Of a stretch of 58,536 bases of DNA, positions 39,903 to 47,945 are shown one piece after another. The notes below the pieces were generated by a model. That model made no database searches. It was not told the origin of the DNA and was given only the letters and a program-made list of their open reading frames with translations. The stretch is from CAMBRQ01 sp945870325 (lineage in GTDB: Bacteria; Bacillota; Clostridia; Lachnospirales; Lachnospiraceae). The translations under genes were made by a program, and so were the position numbers. Location: the NCBI RefSeq assembly GCF_050313795.1, contig NZ_JBNPMC010000021.1:1-58536 (forward strand), read 5' to 3'. Within the stretch, counting starts at the first letter, position 1; every line of letters starts with the position of its first letter.

Positions 39903-41297
39903 CTATTCCTCTGCCAAAGCTGCTTTTATCATAATTGCGCACTCTACACGCTTACGCTGCATCTCGCATCCAATATCATAGGTGTCGTGAATCGTACCGT
40001 GGAAATTATAAGAATTTGCCATACATCCCCCACTGCAGTAGAATTTGGCAAAACAATCTCTGCACTTGTCCTTCGAATATACGTTACAACTGCGGAAATC
40101 ATCTGCAATCTCCGGTTTTACGATACCTTCATCTACATTCCCCATCAGGAATTCTTCCTGTCCTACAAACTGATGACACGGATACAAGTCTCCCCAAGGT
40201 GTAACTGCCAGATACTCTGTTCCGGAACCACATCCGGACAATCTCTTCGCTACACAAGGTCCACCGTCTAAGTCTATCATAAAATGGAAGAAATTAAAAC
40301 CTTTTCCTTCTTTTTCGCGCTCAATCATAATCTTCGCAAGTTTATCGTATTCTTCTTTGATCGCCGGAATGTCCTCTTCACGGATTGCATACGGATCGCT
40401 CTCGTCTCCAACCACCGGCTCAATCGACATCTGCTTGAAGCCAAGATCTGCAAAGTGCAGAATATCCTGAGAAAAGTCCAGATTATTCCTTGTAAATGTT
40501 CCACGAATGTAGTATCTCTCCTGATTCCTGCTGTCTGCAAGTTTCTGGAACTTCGGAACAATCAGGTCGTAACTGCCTTTTCCATTCCTGAATGGACGCA
40601 TCAGGTCATTAATCTCTTTTCTTCCATCCAGACTTAGGACTACATTATCCATCTCTTTATTCACGAATTCCTGCACTTCATCGTTCAGCAGAACTCCATT
40701 CGTTGTCACGGTAAAACGGAAATGCTTGTTATGAATCTTCTCCTGCTCTCTTCCGTAAGCCACAAGATCCTTCACAACCTGCCAGTTCATCAGCGGTTCC
40801 CCGCCGAAGAAATCCACTTCCAGGTTGTGGCGGTTGCCTGAATGAGCGATCAGGAAATCCAGTGCTTTCTTTCCCACTTCATAACTCATCAACGCGCGTC
40901 TGCCATGATATTCTCCCTCTTCTGCAAAACAATACTTACAGGCAAGGTTACAGTCATGTGCAATATGAAGACAGAGGGCTTTAACTACCGTTTTTCTCTT
41001 CTTCACTTCTTCGATCATGCATTCATATGTATCTTTTACAAATAACTGTCCTGCTTCTGTCAGTTCGATCACATCTGACAGAGCATCCTTAATCTCATCT
41101 TCCTTATACCTCTGCTCAAATCCCTTCCTGAGATCCACAAGCACAGACGGCTCCTTCAAAGTATCTGCCGTATGTTCCTCTTCCCTCTCATTCAGGCATG
41201 CAATCACGTCATAGCATACATCGTCTACCACATGGACAGCACCGCTGTAAACATCCATGACGATATTATATCCATTATTCTTGTACTGATGAACCAA
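39903..41297 (-). CDS. scfB: SCIFF peptide maturase, radical SAM/SPASM
   Basis: A 464-residue radical-SAM enzyme that forms thioether cross-links in the SCIFF peptide encoded just upstream. The N-terminus MVHQYKNNGYNIVMDVYSG is the family signature and includes the peptide-recognition domain. The radical-SAM cluster is C116-x3-C120-x2-C123 (CNLACKYC). The SPASM domain has GCGSGTEYLAVTPWGDLYPC and then CRDCFAKFYCSGGC, binding two auxiliary [4Fe-4S] clusters. The initiation codon is TTG (GTT CAT follow), with AAAGGGG upstream. It is separated from scfA by 136 bases. The final role of mature SCIFF is unknown. Confidence 0.95.
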   Translation of the reverse strand: MVHQYKNNGYNIVMDVYSGAVHVVDDVCYDVIACLNEREEEHTADTLKEPSVLVDLRKGFEQRYKEDEIKDALSDVIELTEAGQLFVKDTYECMIEEVKKRKTVVKALCLHIAHDCNLACKYCFAEEGEYHGRRALMSYEVGKKALDFLIAHSGNRHNLEVDFFGGEPLMNWQVVKDLVAYGREQEKIHNKHFRFTVTTNGVLLNDEVQEFVNKEMDNVVLSLDGRKEINDLMRPFRNGKGSYDLIVPKFQKLADSRNQERYYIRGTFTRNNLDFSQDILHFADLGFKQMSIEPVVGDESDPYAIREEDIPAIKEEYDKLAKIMIEREKEGKGFNFFHFMIDLDGGPCVAKRLSGCGSGTEYLAVTPWGDLYPCHQFVGQEEFLMGNVDEGIVKPEIADDFRSCNVYSKDKCRDCFAKFYCSGGCMANSYNFHGTIHDTYDIGCEMQRKRVECAIMIKAALAEE

Positions 41298-41433
41298 GGC
41301 TATGTACCCCTTTCATTTTCTTATGAGAACTCTCACTTACTATGAGACTTTACACTTTTCAACAAACAATCTTATACAACAAGAAACAGCGACCCTTAAG
41401 ACCGCTGTCCCGAGTATTCCATATAATTCTAAA

Positions 41434-41577
41434 CTATTTCTTCTGTTCGCAAGTCTGATTTCCTACTGTACAGGAAGTCTTACATGCTGACTGGCAAGAT
41501 GTCTGGCACTCGCCGCATCCACTCTTCTTCATGTTGTTATTCATGGTCTGTGTATTTAATGTCTTTACATGTTTCAT
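41434..41577 (-). CDS. scfA: SCIFF precursor peptide (six cysteines in forty-five residues)
   Basis: A 47-residue ribosomal peptide beginning MKHVKTLNTQTMNNN and ending in the core GCGECQTSCQSACKTSC plus TVGNQTCEQKK. The six cysteines fall at 21, 24, 28, 32, 36 and 43, which defines the SCIFF family. The ATG at 41577 (AGGAGG 9 bases upstream) matches homologues; one two codons earlier at 41583 is too close to the ribosome site. The neighbouring scfB enzyme cross-links at least one cysteine thiol to a residue alpha-carbon in studied homologues. No exporter or protease for it is adjacent other than SecDF, so the peptide may stay inside the cell. A consensus-like promoter lies 37 bases upstream. 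Confidence 0.95.
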   Translation of the reverse strand: MKHVKTLNTQTMNNNMKKSGCGECQTSCQSACKTSCTVGNQTCEQKK

Positions 41578-41613
41578 GTTCATGCTCCTCCTTACCTTTG
41601 GTTAACTTCTGTT

Positions 41614-41642
41614 ATTATAGCATTTCATGGCTATTTTCGCAA
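41614..41642 (-). promoter_or_regulatory. Promoter of scfA
   Basis: On the minus strand TTGCGA (41637-41642), a 17-bp spacer and TATAAT with an extended TGC (41614-41619), giving a short leader. Confidence 0.75.
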
Positions 41643-41650
41643 TAACTTTA

Positions 41651-42025
41651 TCACGATAACATGCCGCCAGCCATTCCGCCGCCTGCACACAGGATAAACG
41701 TGGTCACCAGATTGGTTCCATCTCCATTCAGCGTATGGTATACACCCAGCGTAATCAACAAAAGCAAGGCAAAATATCCAATTCCAAGACCTAACCCCCA
41801 TAAGAATCTCTTTACTTTGGCAAATTTGCCGATGATAATCCCACCAATCAGAGTTGCCATAATGTAGATTGCTACAATTGCCGCCGACACTGCTTTCTCA
41901 TTCAATTCCAGTTTATACAGCGCCATTGCCATTAACAGCAGCAGAATTCCTGTCACAACATAAGAAGCCAGAAGTGATTTTAATACCCACATAACCTTGG
42001 AATCTTTTCGAACCTGTCTCTCCAT
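41651..42025 (-). CDS. TIGR04086 family membrane protein
   Basis: A 124-residue protein with four membrane helices: SLLASYVVTGILLLLMAMAL, AAIVAIYIMATLIGGIIIG, LWGLGLGIGYFALLLLITLG and FILCAGGGMAGGML. The ATG at 42025, giving MERQVRKDSKVMWVLKS, has AGGAGGG about 8 bases upstream; a longer frame runs into the spoVT end. The size and final AGGGMAGG match the TIGR04086 pattern, a family common beside scfA in Clostridia but without a known function. It may support SCIFF or secretion, which is inference from gene order. Confidence 0.8.
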   Translation of the reverse strand: MERQVRKDSKVMWVLKSLLASYVVTGILLLLMAMALYKLELNEKAVSAAIVAIYIMATLIGGIIIGKFAKVKRFLWGLGLGIGYFALLLLITLGVYHTLNGDGTNLVTTFILCAGGGMAGGMLS

Positions 42026-42099
42026 CTCCCATCCCTCCTTGTCTATCACAAGGTATGACGGGAAGTCCCGAATTATTCCTTGATTTCTCCAATCTGCCT

Positions 42100-42648
42100 C
42101 TATTGCTCCATCTGGCTGCCTAAGAATCCTGCCGCACATACTGCCATCTTCTGTTCCAGTTCTGTCAGTTTCTTCTTGGCATCTTTCGACAGAAGGATAA
42201 CTCCTCCGATGACATCTCCTTCACAGATGATCGGGCTGATGACCTCATATTCGTATTCTTCCTCCTGACTGTCTGATACAGCGATATACTTCTTCTCCCC
42301 TGCCGCTGCCACCAACTGGGTTCTATCGCCTAACTGTTTCTCTAACTGCCGGCTGATGTATTTATCCTGGAGATCCTTCTTTCCCGCGCCAGCTGCCGCT
42401 ATGATCTGATCCATGTCGCACACGCAGACCAGGCATCCAAGCGTCTGGGAAAGACTCTCGGCATACTGCCTGGCGAATGTAGACAACTCTCCGATTGGCG
42501 AATATTTCTTAAGGATAATCTCTCCTTCCCGGTCAGTGAATATCTCTAGCGGATCACCTTCCCGAATTCTTAAAGTCCTTCTAATCTCTTTTGGTATGAC
42601 CACTCTCCCAAGATCATCTATACGACGTACAATTCCTGTTGCTTTCAT
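42100..42648 (-). CDS. spoVT: Stage V sporulation regulator SpoVT
   Basis: A 182-residue regulator of late forespore genes. The N-terminal swapped-hairpin AbrB domain (1-50) reads KATGIVRRIDDLGRVVIPKE, and the C-terminal GAF domain (56-180) may sense a small molecule. The ATG at 42648 has TGGAGG upstream. A hairpin-like inverted repeat, TTTCCA with TGGAAA between TACTA and TAGTA (42665-42696), lies just upstream and may be an operator. Together with sigG at 53.7 kb it shows the organism belongs to a spore-forming lineage. Confidence 0.95.
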   Translation of the reverse strand: MKATGIVRRIDDLGRVVIPKEIRRTLRIREGDPLEIFTDREGEIILKKYSPIGELSTFARQYAESLSQTLGCLVCVCDMDQIIAAAGAGKKDLQDKYISRQLEKQLGDRTQLVAAAGEKKYIAVSDSQEEEYEYEVISPIICEGDVIGGVILLSKDAKKKLTELEQKMAVCAAGFLGSQMEQ

Positions 42649-42726
42649 ATAAAAAAATCCTCCATTTACTATACTTTCCATCACTGGAAATAGTATCTGT
42701 AAAAAGGAGAATTTTATACCTGCTTC

Positions 42727-43578
42727 TTATACGATCACTTTCATGCAGATGTACTCTCTGTCATTCGCACTCTCTGTACTCACGATAATGTCTCCATGAT
42801 AGCGCTCAATCAGCATCTTCGCATTATACAGCCCCAGACCATGCCTTCCATCCTCGCTTTTGGTAGAATATCCCTTTTCAAAGAAACGGTTAATATTCCG
42901 AAGTTTCATATCTTCCACCTGATTCTTGATCATAAATACCAATCTGTCATCTTCTGAATCCAGTTCCATGATAACCTGGGAACGCTCTTTTGTACACGCC
43001 TCATAAGCGTTATCCACCAATGTACCGACAATCTCAATCAGATGATGCTCCGATATCCCCGATATAATCTCCAGACTCTTAACTTCTACTTCTGTTTTAA
43101 CATACGAAGGAGCACGTACAATCTTACTGTAGAGGAAGCCTGCCAGAACCTTATCACTAATCCTAAGGAGAGGAAGATACTGCCGGCTATCGTCATCTTT
43201 AATGACTTCTGTAATGTATGCAGATTGGCGTTCTACCAGTTCCTCATAGTTATCCACCGTCAGATACATATTCAGAATCGCATTCATATGATTATCGAAC
43301 TCATGCTGCTTCGCACGTATTTCTTTTACCAGTTCCTCAAGCGGCTGGATATAATGCTGATACAATTTCAACTCGGACTCTTTTTGCTGCATCAAAATAT
43401 AACTTTTACGCCAGTCTGCAATTCCCCATACAATTACGACTACCATCAGAAGAAACATAAGAAAAATCCGGTAATCGAATGTCCCGCTTACCAGGAAATC
43501 CACCACCAGATACACAGACACCAGAAGCGCAATCACGCAAAAGATCCTGTATAAAAACTTTCTTACCCAATTAACCAC
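42727..43578 (-). CDS. Sensor histidine kinase, AgrC-like GHKL
   Basis: A 283-residue kinase with only two membrane helices (about 8-28 and 36-53), a coiled linker, and a cytoplasmic DHp/ATPase region. The phospho-acceptor is in RAKQHEFDNHMNAI, the HPK10-type motif seen in AgrC. The ATPase N-box is EIVGTLVDNAYEAC and the G-box is GRHGLGLYNAKMLIE. The gene overlaps its response regulator by 8 bases and uses a non-ATG start: TTG at 43581 or, better spaced from GGGAGG, GTG at 43578. The sensor part is much shorter than in peptide-sensing AgrC, and no AgrB/AgrD is present, so the ligand is probably intracellular or membrane-borne. Confidence 0.85.
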   Translation of the reverse strand: MVNWVRKFLYRIFCVIALLVSVYLVVDFLVSGTFDYRIFLMFLLMVVVIVWGIADWRKSYILMQQKESELKLYQHYIQPLEELVKEIRAKQHEFDNHMNAILNMYLTVDNYEELVERQSAYITEVIKDDDSRQYLPLLRISDKVLAGFLYSKIVRAPSYVKTEVEVKSLEIISGISEHHLIEIVGTLVDNAYEACTKERSQVIMELDSEDDRLVFMIKNQVEDMKLRNINRFFEKGYSTKSEDGRHGLGLYNAKMLIERYHGDIIVSTESANDREYICMKVIV

Positions 43579-44302
43579 CAATCAGCCTCCCAATCTCAGA
43601 CTTATAGGTCACTCCTATTTCTACAATATCCTTGCAGTCTTTTAATTTCACGATCCGATTCACCGTATCATAGTATTCCACTTCCCGCCGGTTCACAGCG
43701 AACATGCGATGGCATTGAAGAAACATTCCATCCGGAACCTTCATCAGAATCTGTTTCAACGTTACATAGGGAACATTCCAATCTTCTTTCTTCATGTGAA
43801 TCCGGATTCCACGGGGAATCGCTTCTATATAGCGGATGTCTTCACACTTCACCTGATAATTCACTCCGTCTTTCTTAACGACAACGGACGGAGATTCTTT
43901 CTTCTTATCCTGTCTCTCTTTTTCCAGTACTTTCCGAACCACTTCTTTCACCTGCTCCGGCCAAAAAGGCTTCATGATATACTGGTAACAGTGTAATTCC
44001 CTGTATGCCTGCATCTCCATTGCGCCTACGGAAGTTACCATGACAATCGGCGTAAATGTATAACGGAACTGTTCCCGTATCTCTCTTGCGAAGATAATCC
44101 CGCCGATATCCTCCCGGTTCTCTCCCCCCAGATTCACATCCAGGAGGAAGATACCATACTGTATATCCGCATCCAGCAAGTCTTTCGCTTCCCTGTAAGA
44201 GGAGGCAGTATGCACACAGATATCTTCTGAATATTCCATAAGAATCTTCTCCAGGGCTTCCATAGAATTCCTGTCATCTTCCAGAATCAATATATGCGTC
44301 AT
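43571..44302 (-). CDS. LytTR-type response regulator
   Basis: A 243-residue AgrA-like regulator. The receiver domain (1-125) has acidic pocket residues in LILEDD, the phospho-acceptor Asp in YGIFLLDVNL and the switch lysine in QYIMKPF. The LytTR DNA-binding domain (about 140-240) contains IRYIEAIPRGIRIHMKKEDW and FLQCHRMFAVNRREVEYYD. The ATG at 44302 has GAGGCAG upstream. It is the first gene of the pair with the overlapping kinase. LytTR proteins bind paired 9-bp repeats about 12 bp apart; I did not find a clear pair nearby, so targets are likely elsewhere. Confidence 0.88.
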   Translation of the reverse strand: MTHILILEDDRNSMEALEKILMEYSEDICVHTASSYREAKDLLDADIQYGIFLLDVNLGGENREDIGGIIFAREIREQFRYTFTPIVMVTSVGAMEMQAYRELHCYQYIMKPFWPEQVKEVVRKVLEKERQDKKKESPSVVVKKDGVNYQVKCEDIRYIEAIPRGIRIHMKKEDWNVPYVTLKQILMKVPDGMFLQCHRMFAVNRREVEYYDTVNRIVKLKDCKDIVEIGVTYKSEIGRLIGG

Positions 44303-44407
44303 TACTCTGCCTCCTCTTTCTAATCCATCCGCAGCCGCCTGCAATCATGCAGTATTCCCGCAGCATTCTTGCGGCAGCGTACGAATTCCGTCCTTACCTT
44401 TCTCAAC

Positions 44408-45331
44408 CTACTCTTCAACAATCTCCTTCGCACTCTTAACCAGACCTGCAAGCCCCTGAATCTCAGATGGAATAATGATCTTCGTTGCCTTGCCGTCTGC
44501 TGCTTTCTCGAATGCTTCCAGACTCTTAATCGTAAGAACAGCCTCATCTGCCCCCGCTTCTTTCAGGAAACGGATACCATCTGCATTCGCCTGCTGTACC
44601 TTCATAATCGCCTCAGCCTCACCTTCTGCCTCACGGATCATGGCTTCCTTCTTAGCCTCAGCACGTAAGATCGCTGCCTGCTTCTCGGCTTCTGCATCCA
44701 AAATCGCAGATTCTTTCTGGCCTTCTGCAACAAGGATGGTAGACTTCTTCTCTCCTTCTGCACGAAGAATTGCTTCACGACGTTCACGTTCTGCCTTCAT
44801 CTGCTTCTCCATCGCATCCTGGATCGCTGCCGGAGGGATGATGTTCTTAAGTTCTACACGGTTCACCTTGATTCCCCAGGGATCTGTTGCTACATCAAGC
44901 GATGATCTCATCTTTGTATTGATCGTCTCTCTGGAAGTGAGTGTCTCATCCAGTTCCAGGTCACCGATAATATTACGAAGCGTTGTCGCAGTCAGGTTCT
45001 CAATTGCCATAATCGGGTTCGCCACACCATAGCAGAACATCTTCGGGTCTGTAATCTGATAGAACACAACCGTATCAATTCTCATCGTAACGTTATCTTT
45101 CGTGATAACCGGCTGCGGCGCAAAATCCACTACCTGCTCTTTTAAGTCAACGCTTCTTGCAACACGGTCAATAATCGGCACCTTAAAATGCAGCCCGGTA
45201 CTCCATGTCGCCTGATACGCTCCCAGACGCTCCACAACCATTGCTTTTGCCTGCGGCACAATCTTAATACAGGAAATCAATAGCAACAATACAATCACAA
45301 CCACAATTACCATTACAATAAATCCTACCAT
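44408..45331 (-). CDS. SPFH/band 7 membrane protein (stomatin-like)
   Basis: A 307-residue protein anchored by one N-terminal helix (residues 2-22, MVGFIVMVIVVVIVLLLLIS). The SPFH domain (about 25-180) includes VVERLGAYQATWSTGLHFKVPIIDRV and TMRIDTVVFYQITDPK. A long charged coiled coil (about 180-250, rich in EAEKQAAILRAEAKKEA repeats) follows. Proteins of this family build cage-like membrane assemblies that organise proteases and lipids. Its gene follows nfeD by 3 bases; SPFH and NfeD are a well-known functional pair. Confidence 0.92.
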   Translation of the reverse strand: MVGFIVMVIVVVIVLLLLISCIKIVPQAKAMVVERLGAYQATWSTGLHFKVPIIDRVARSVDLKEQVVDFAPQPVITKDNVTMRIDTVVFYQITDPKMFCYGVANPIMAIENLTATTLRNIIGDLELDETLTSRETINTKMRSSLDVATDPWGIKVNRVELKNIIPPAAIQDAMEKQMKAERERREAILRAEGEKKSTILVAEGQKESAILDAEAEKQAAILRAEAKKEAMIREAEGEAEAIMKVQQANADGIRFLKEAGADEAVLTIKSLEAFEKAADGKATKIIIPSEIQGLAGLVKSAKEIVEE

Positions 45332-45334
45332 ACT

Positions 45335-45790
45335 CTATTCCTCCTCATACTTTCTTACAATCAGTTTTACTCCTGATATGTTCACTACTTTCGCCAGCAT
45401 GTCCGGTTCCAGAATCTCATCATCAGATTCCGCTCTCACGGTCCACTCCTGACCGCTCACAACTGCCATCCCCGTCTGTCTGATATTATCCACTCTCTCC
45501 GCAATGCGGATCGTCTTGCCGATGATCCCTTCGTAATTCGTCTTCACCCGATCGGTATTGATGAACTTCACTGCAAACGGTCTTGTAAAAATCAGAAGCA
45601 CGAAGGTTACGATGAGAAATGCTGCCACCTGTCCTGCAAGCGGAATACCCAGGATATTGAGGATCAGCGCCACCAGAGCACCGCCTGCCGCCCAGATACT
45701 GGTCAGCCCTACCGTAATGATCTCAATGATCAGAAGTAATATCAGAAGTACCAGCCAGGCAATCGTAATATAACTATCTTGTATTACCAT
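45335..45790 (-). CDS. NfeD family membrane protein
   Basis: A 151-residue short NfeD (NfeD1b type): three to four hydrophobic helices (residues 6-75) followed by a C-terminal OB-fold (about 85-145, GIIGKTIRIAERVDNIRQTGMAVVSGQEWTVRAE). There is no N-terminal serine protease domain. ATG at 45790 has AAAGGAAG about 8 bases upstream; a GTG three codons earlier is a weaker start. It is co-transcribed with the SPFH gene and probably caps or links its assemblies. Confidence 0.88.
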   Translation of the reverse strand: MVIQDSYITIAWLVLLILLLIIEIITVGLTSIWAAGGALVALILNILGIPLAGQVAAFLIVTFVLLIFTRPFAVKFINTDRVKTNYEGIIGKTIRIAERVDNIRQTGMAVVSGQEWTVRAESDDEILEPDMLAKVVNISGVKLIVRKYEEE

Positions 45791-46002
45791 ATGCTTCACT
45801 TCCTTTCTTTGTTGTATCTATCGTACCAGAGATTGATCCTGACGACAATAGATGTTGCGCGAATGAAGTGATTTCCGTTTTGAATCAGTCTAATGCCCCT
45901 ATTCTTTATATTCCCAATTCTTTGTGAAAATATTTCAGTGTTGAGAACTGATATCTTCTCCTGAACTCAGCAGAATGCAGCCGCTTTTTTCCTTTTCTTA
46001 TG

Positions 46003-46164
46003 TAACAGTTCAGCCCGCGCCATTCGCAAAACGCATCTGCGATGCTTCTCCGCTGCTACGCAGCTCTTTTTGCTCATAAAATGGCGCTCTGCTCATAAGC
46101 CGGATTGTGTGTTCATTCATGCAAGCATGATTCGCCCACAATCCGGCTTATGGCTGAACTGTTA
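46003..46164. mobile_element. 162-bp MITE-like element, copy B (inverted)
   Basis: The reverse complement of copy A (12770-12931) over all 162 bases with a single substitution. Terminal repeats TAACAGTTCAGCC / GGCTGAACTGTTA are intact. It lies in the divergent region between nfeD and yqeY. Neither flank shows a clear target duplication. The remaining 45791-46255 sequence shows no other gene. Confidence 0.8.
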
Positions 46165-46255
46165 CTTTCTTATTCTTCATCCGTTCATTTTCCACTGGAT
46201 ATTTTACACATACTTCTGTATAATAATGGGAAGACAAGACTAGGAGGGATTAATC

Positions 46256-46702
46256 ATGAGTAAAATTGAAGAAGTTCGCGGCGATATGGTCAAAGCCATG
46301 AAAGCCGGAGACAAGGAAACCAAGGAAACACTGTCCATGCTGCTGGCTGCTCTTAAGAATAAAGCAATTGACAAACGCGCGGATCTGACGGAAGAAGAAG
46401 AAACACAGGTCATCATGAAAGAGATTAAGCAGACCAAAGAGACTCTGGAGATGACTCCTGCAGACCGCACTGAGATTATCGAAGAATGCAACAAGCGTCT
46501 GGCTGTATTAGAGCAATATGCTCCTAAGATGATGGATGAGACAGAGATCAGAGAGGTAATCACTGCTACCTTGGCAGAAGTCGGTATTGAAGCACCAACT
46601 GCCAAAGATAAGGGTAAGATCATGAAAGTCCTGATGCCGAAGGTAAAAGGCAAGGCTGATGGCAAGTTAGTGAATGAGATTCTGACATCTTTGATGAGTT
46701 AA
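46256..46702 (+). CDS. yqeY: GatB/YqeY domain protein
   Basis: A 148-residue soluble helical protein. EEVRGDMVKAMKAGDKETKETLSMLLAALKNK and QTKETLEMTPADRTEIIEECNKRLAVLEQYAPKMMDE match the YqeY family, whose C-terminal part resembles the tail of the GatB amidotransferase subunit that binds tRNA. Its function is unproven; a role in tRNA-dependent amidation or tRNA binding is suggested by that similarity. AGGAGGG lies 7 bases before the ATG and a -10 TATAAT is seen at about 46217. It is convergent with the PrsA-like gene across a shared terminator. Confidence 0.9.
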   Translation: MSKIEEVRGDMVKAMKAGDKETKETLSMLLAALKNKAIDKRADLTEEEETQVIMKEIKQTKETLEMTPADRTEIIEECNKRLAVLEQYAPKMMDETEIREVITATLAEVGIEAPTAKDKGKIMKVLMPKVKGKADGKLVNEILTSLMS

Positions 46703-46767
46703 TCTCTGAAACGACTCTTCAAGATTCGTCATTCTTGAATAGAATCTGACATAATAAAGGCATAACA

Positions 46768-46799
46768 AATGGTCCGGTTAATATAACACCGGACCATTT
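46768..46799. terminator. Bidirectional terminator between yqeY and the PrsA-like gene
   Basis: A perfect 12-bp stem AAATGGTCCGGT / ACCGGACCATTT with an 8-base loop serves convergent genes. Confidence 0.8.
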
Positions 46800-46823
46800 A
46801 CTATCTTTTTCATTTCTCCAATC

Positions 46824-47894
46824 TTATTCACTCTCCGAACCAGAATCCGCCACATCATCCGTCTGGACGGTATCTGCATACGGCTCTGAATCATCCTGTC
46901 TGATCGTAACTGACATATCGCTAAAGTCAATCTTCTTCCATACACTCTCATGTACCTTAATCTCTGCCTTATCAAGCCACTCATCACAGGTATCTGTATA
47001 GAGCTGCTGCTCTCTCTCACTGATAATCGTCTGCTTCTTCGAATCGGTCGCCTCACGATCCAGAAGACTTGTCACCTTCGCAACATAGCATCCTGTATCC
47101 GTCTCAATCACGTCTGTCACGCCGCCCTCTTCCAATGCATCGGCTGCTTTGATCAGATCCTCGGATGGAGAAGTGCTCTCTGCATCAAACGTTGCTGTCT
47201 TCGCCTCTGCACCCTGTTCTGTCGCATAAGCGCTGAAGTCCTCAGCTGCTTTGGCGCCTTCCGCGAATGCTGTCGCCTGATTCTTAACCTCTGCCTTCTC
47301 TTCATCTGTCAGATCCACAGACTCTCCGTTCTCATCCGTTGATGTATATGAGAACAATACATACTGCATACTCTTCTGTGCTGCTTCCTCATCGGAAACC
47401 TCCGTATCCACACCCGCCTGAATCGCATCCTTCATCTTCTGCTGAATTGCCATCAGTGTCATGATACGCTTAACCGTCTCTTTCGAACCGGATACCAGCT
47501 CCTTGTCATCCAGAGCATTCGCCTCATCGAATTCTTTCACAGACTTGTCAATGACTTCCTTCTCTTCATCGGACAATGATACTTCATACTCATCCATATG
47601 CTCTTCCAGAAGAACCATCGTCTCCAGTTCCTTCAACACGGAATCCTTCACAGACTCTTCATAAGTCTTGCCTTCAGATGCCTCTGAATTCCACATATCA
47701 TCTCCCAGATAAGCAGAATAATAGGTCTCATACTGTGCCTGTACATATCTTGCGTAGAAATTTGCCACACCTGCCGTAATCTCCTTATCATTAACAGTGA
47801 CTGCCACATCATCCTCTTTCAGCGAACCACAACCGGTAAGAGAAGTCACTGCCATCATCCCAGCCATCGCGAGTACCAATATCTTCCTTTTCAT
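46824..47894 (-). CDS. PrsA/SurA-like peptidyl-prolyl isomerase lipoprotein
   Basis: A 356-residue lipoprotein: KRKILVLAMAGMMAVTSLTGC gives a lipobox LTGC with the lipidated cysteine at 22. The N-terminal SurA-like chaperone region (VTVNDKEITAGVANFYAR) is followed by an acidic helical stretch. The region from about 195 to 290 is where a parvulin domain should be, but the usual PPIase signature is only weakly preserved (QYVLFSYTS, EDFSAYATEQGAE). It may be a foldase-like chaperone without isomerase activity. Secreted proteins fold with its help outside the membrane. The gene sits 51 bases after mfd, the standard position in Clostridia. RBS is AGGAGGG. Confidence 0.85.
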   Translation of the reverse strand: MKRKILVLAMAGMMAVTSLTGCGSLKEDDVAVTVNDKEITAGVANFYARYVQAQYETYYSAYLGDDMWNSEASEGKTYEESVKDSVLKELETMVLLEEHMDEYEVSLSDEEKEVIDKSVKEFDEANALDDKELVSGSKETVKRIMTLMAIQQKMKDAIQAGVDTEVSDEEAAQKSMQYVLFSYTSTDENGESVDLTDEEKAEVKNQATAFAEGAKAAEDFSAYATEQGAEAKTATFDAESTSPSEDLIKAADALEEGGVTDVIETDTGCYVAKVTSLLDREATDSKKQTIISEREQQLYTDTCDEWLDKAEIKVHESVWKKIDFSDMSVTIRQDDSEPYADTVQTDDVADSGSESE

Positions 47895-47945
47895 CTTCTT
47901 ATATACCCTCCTTAGTACCGTTAACCACTATATTATATACTTTTT

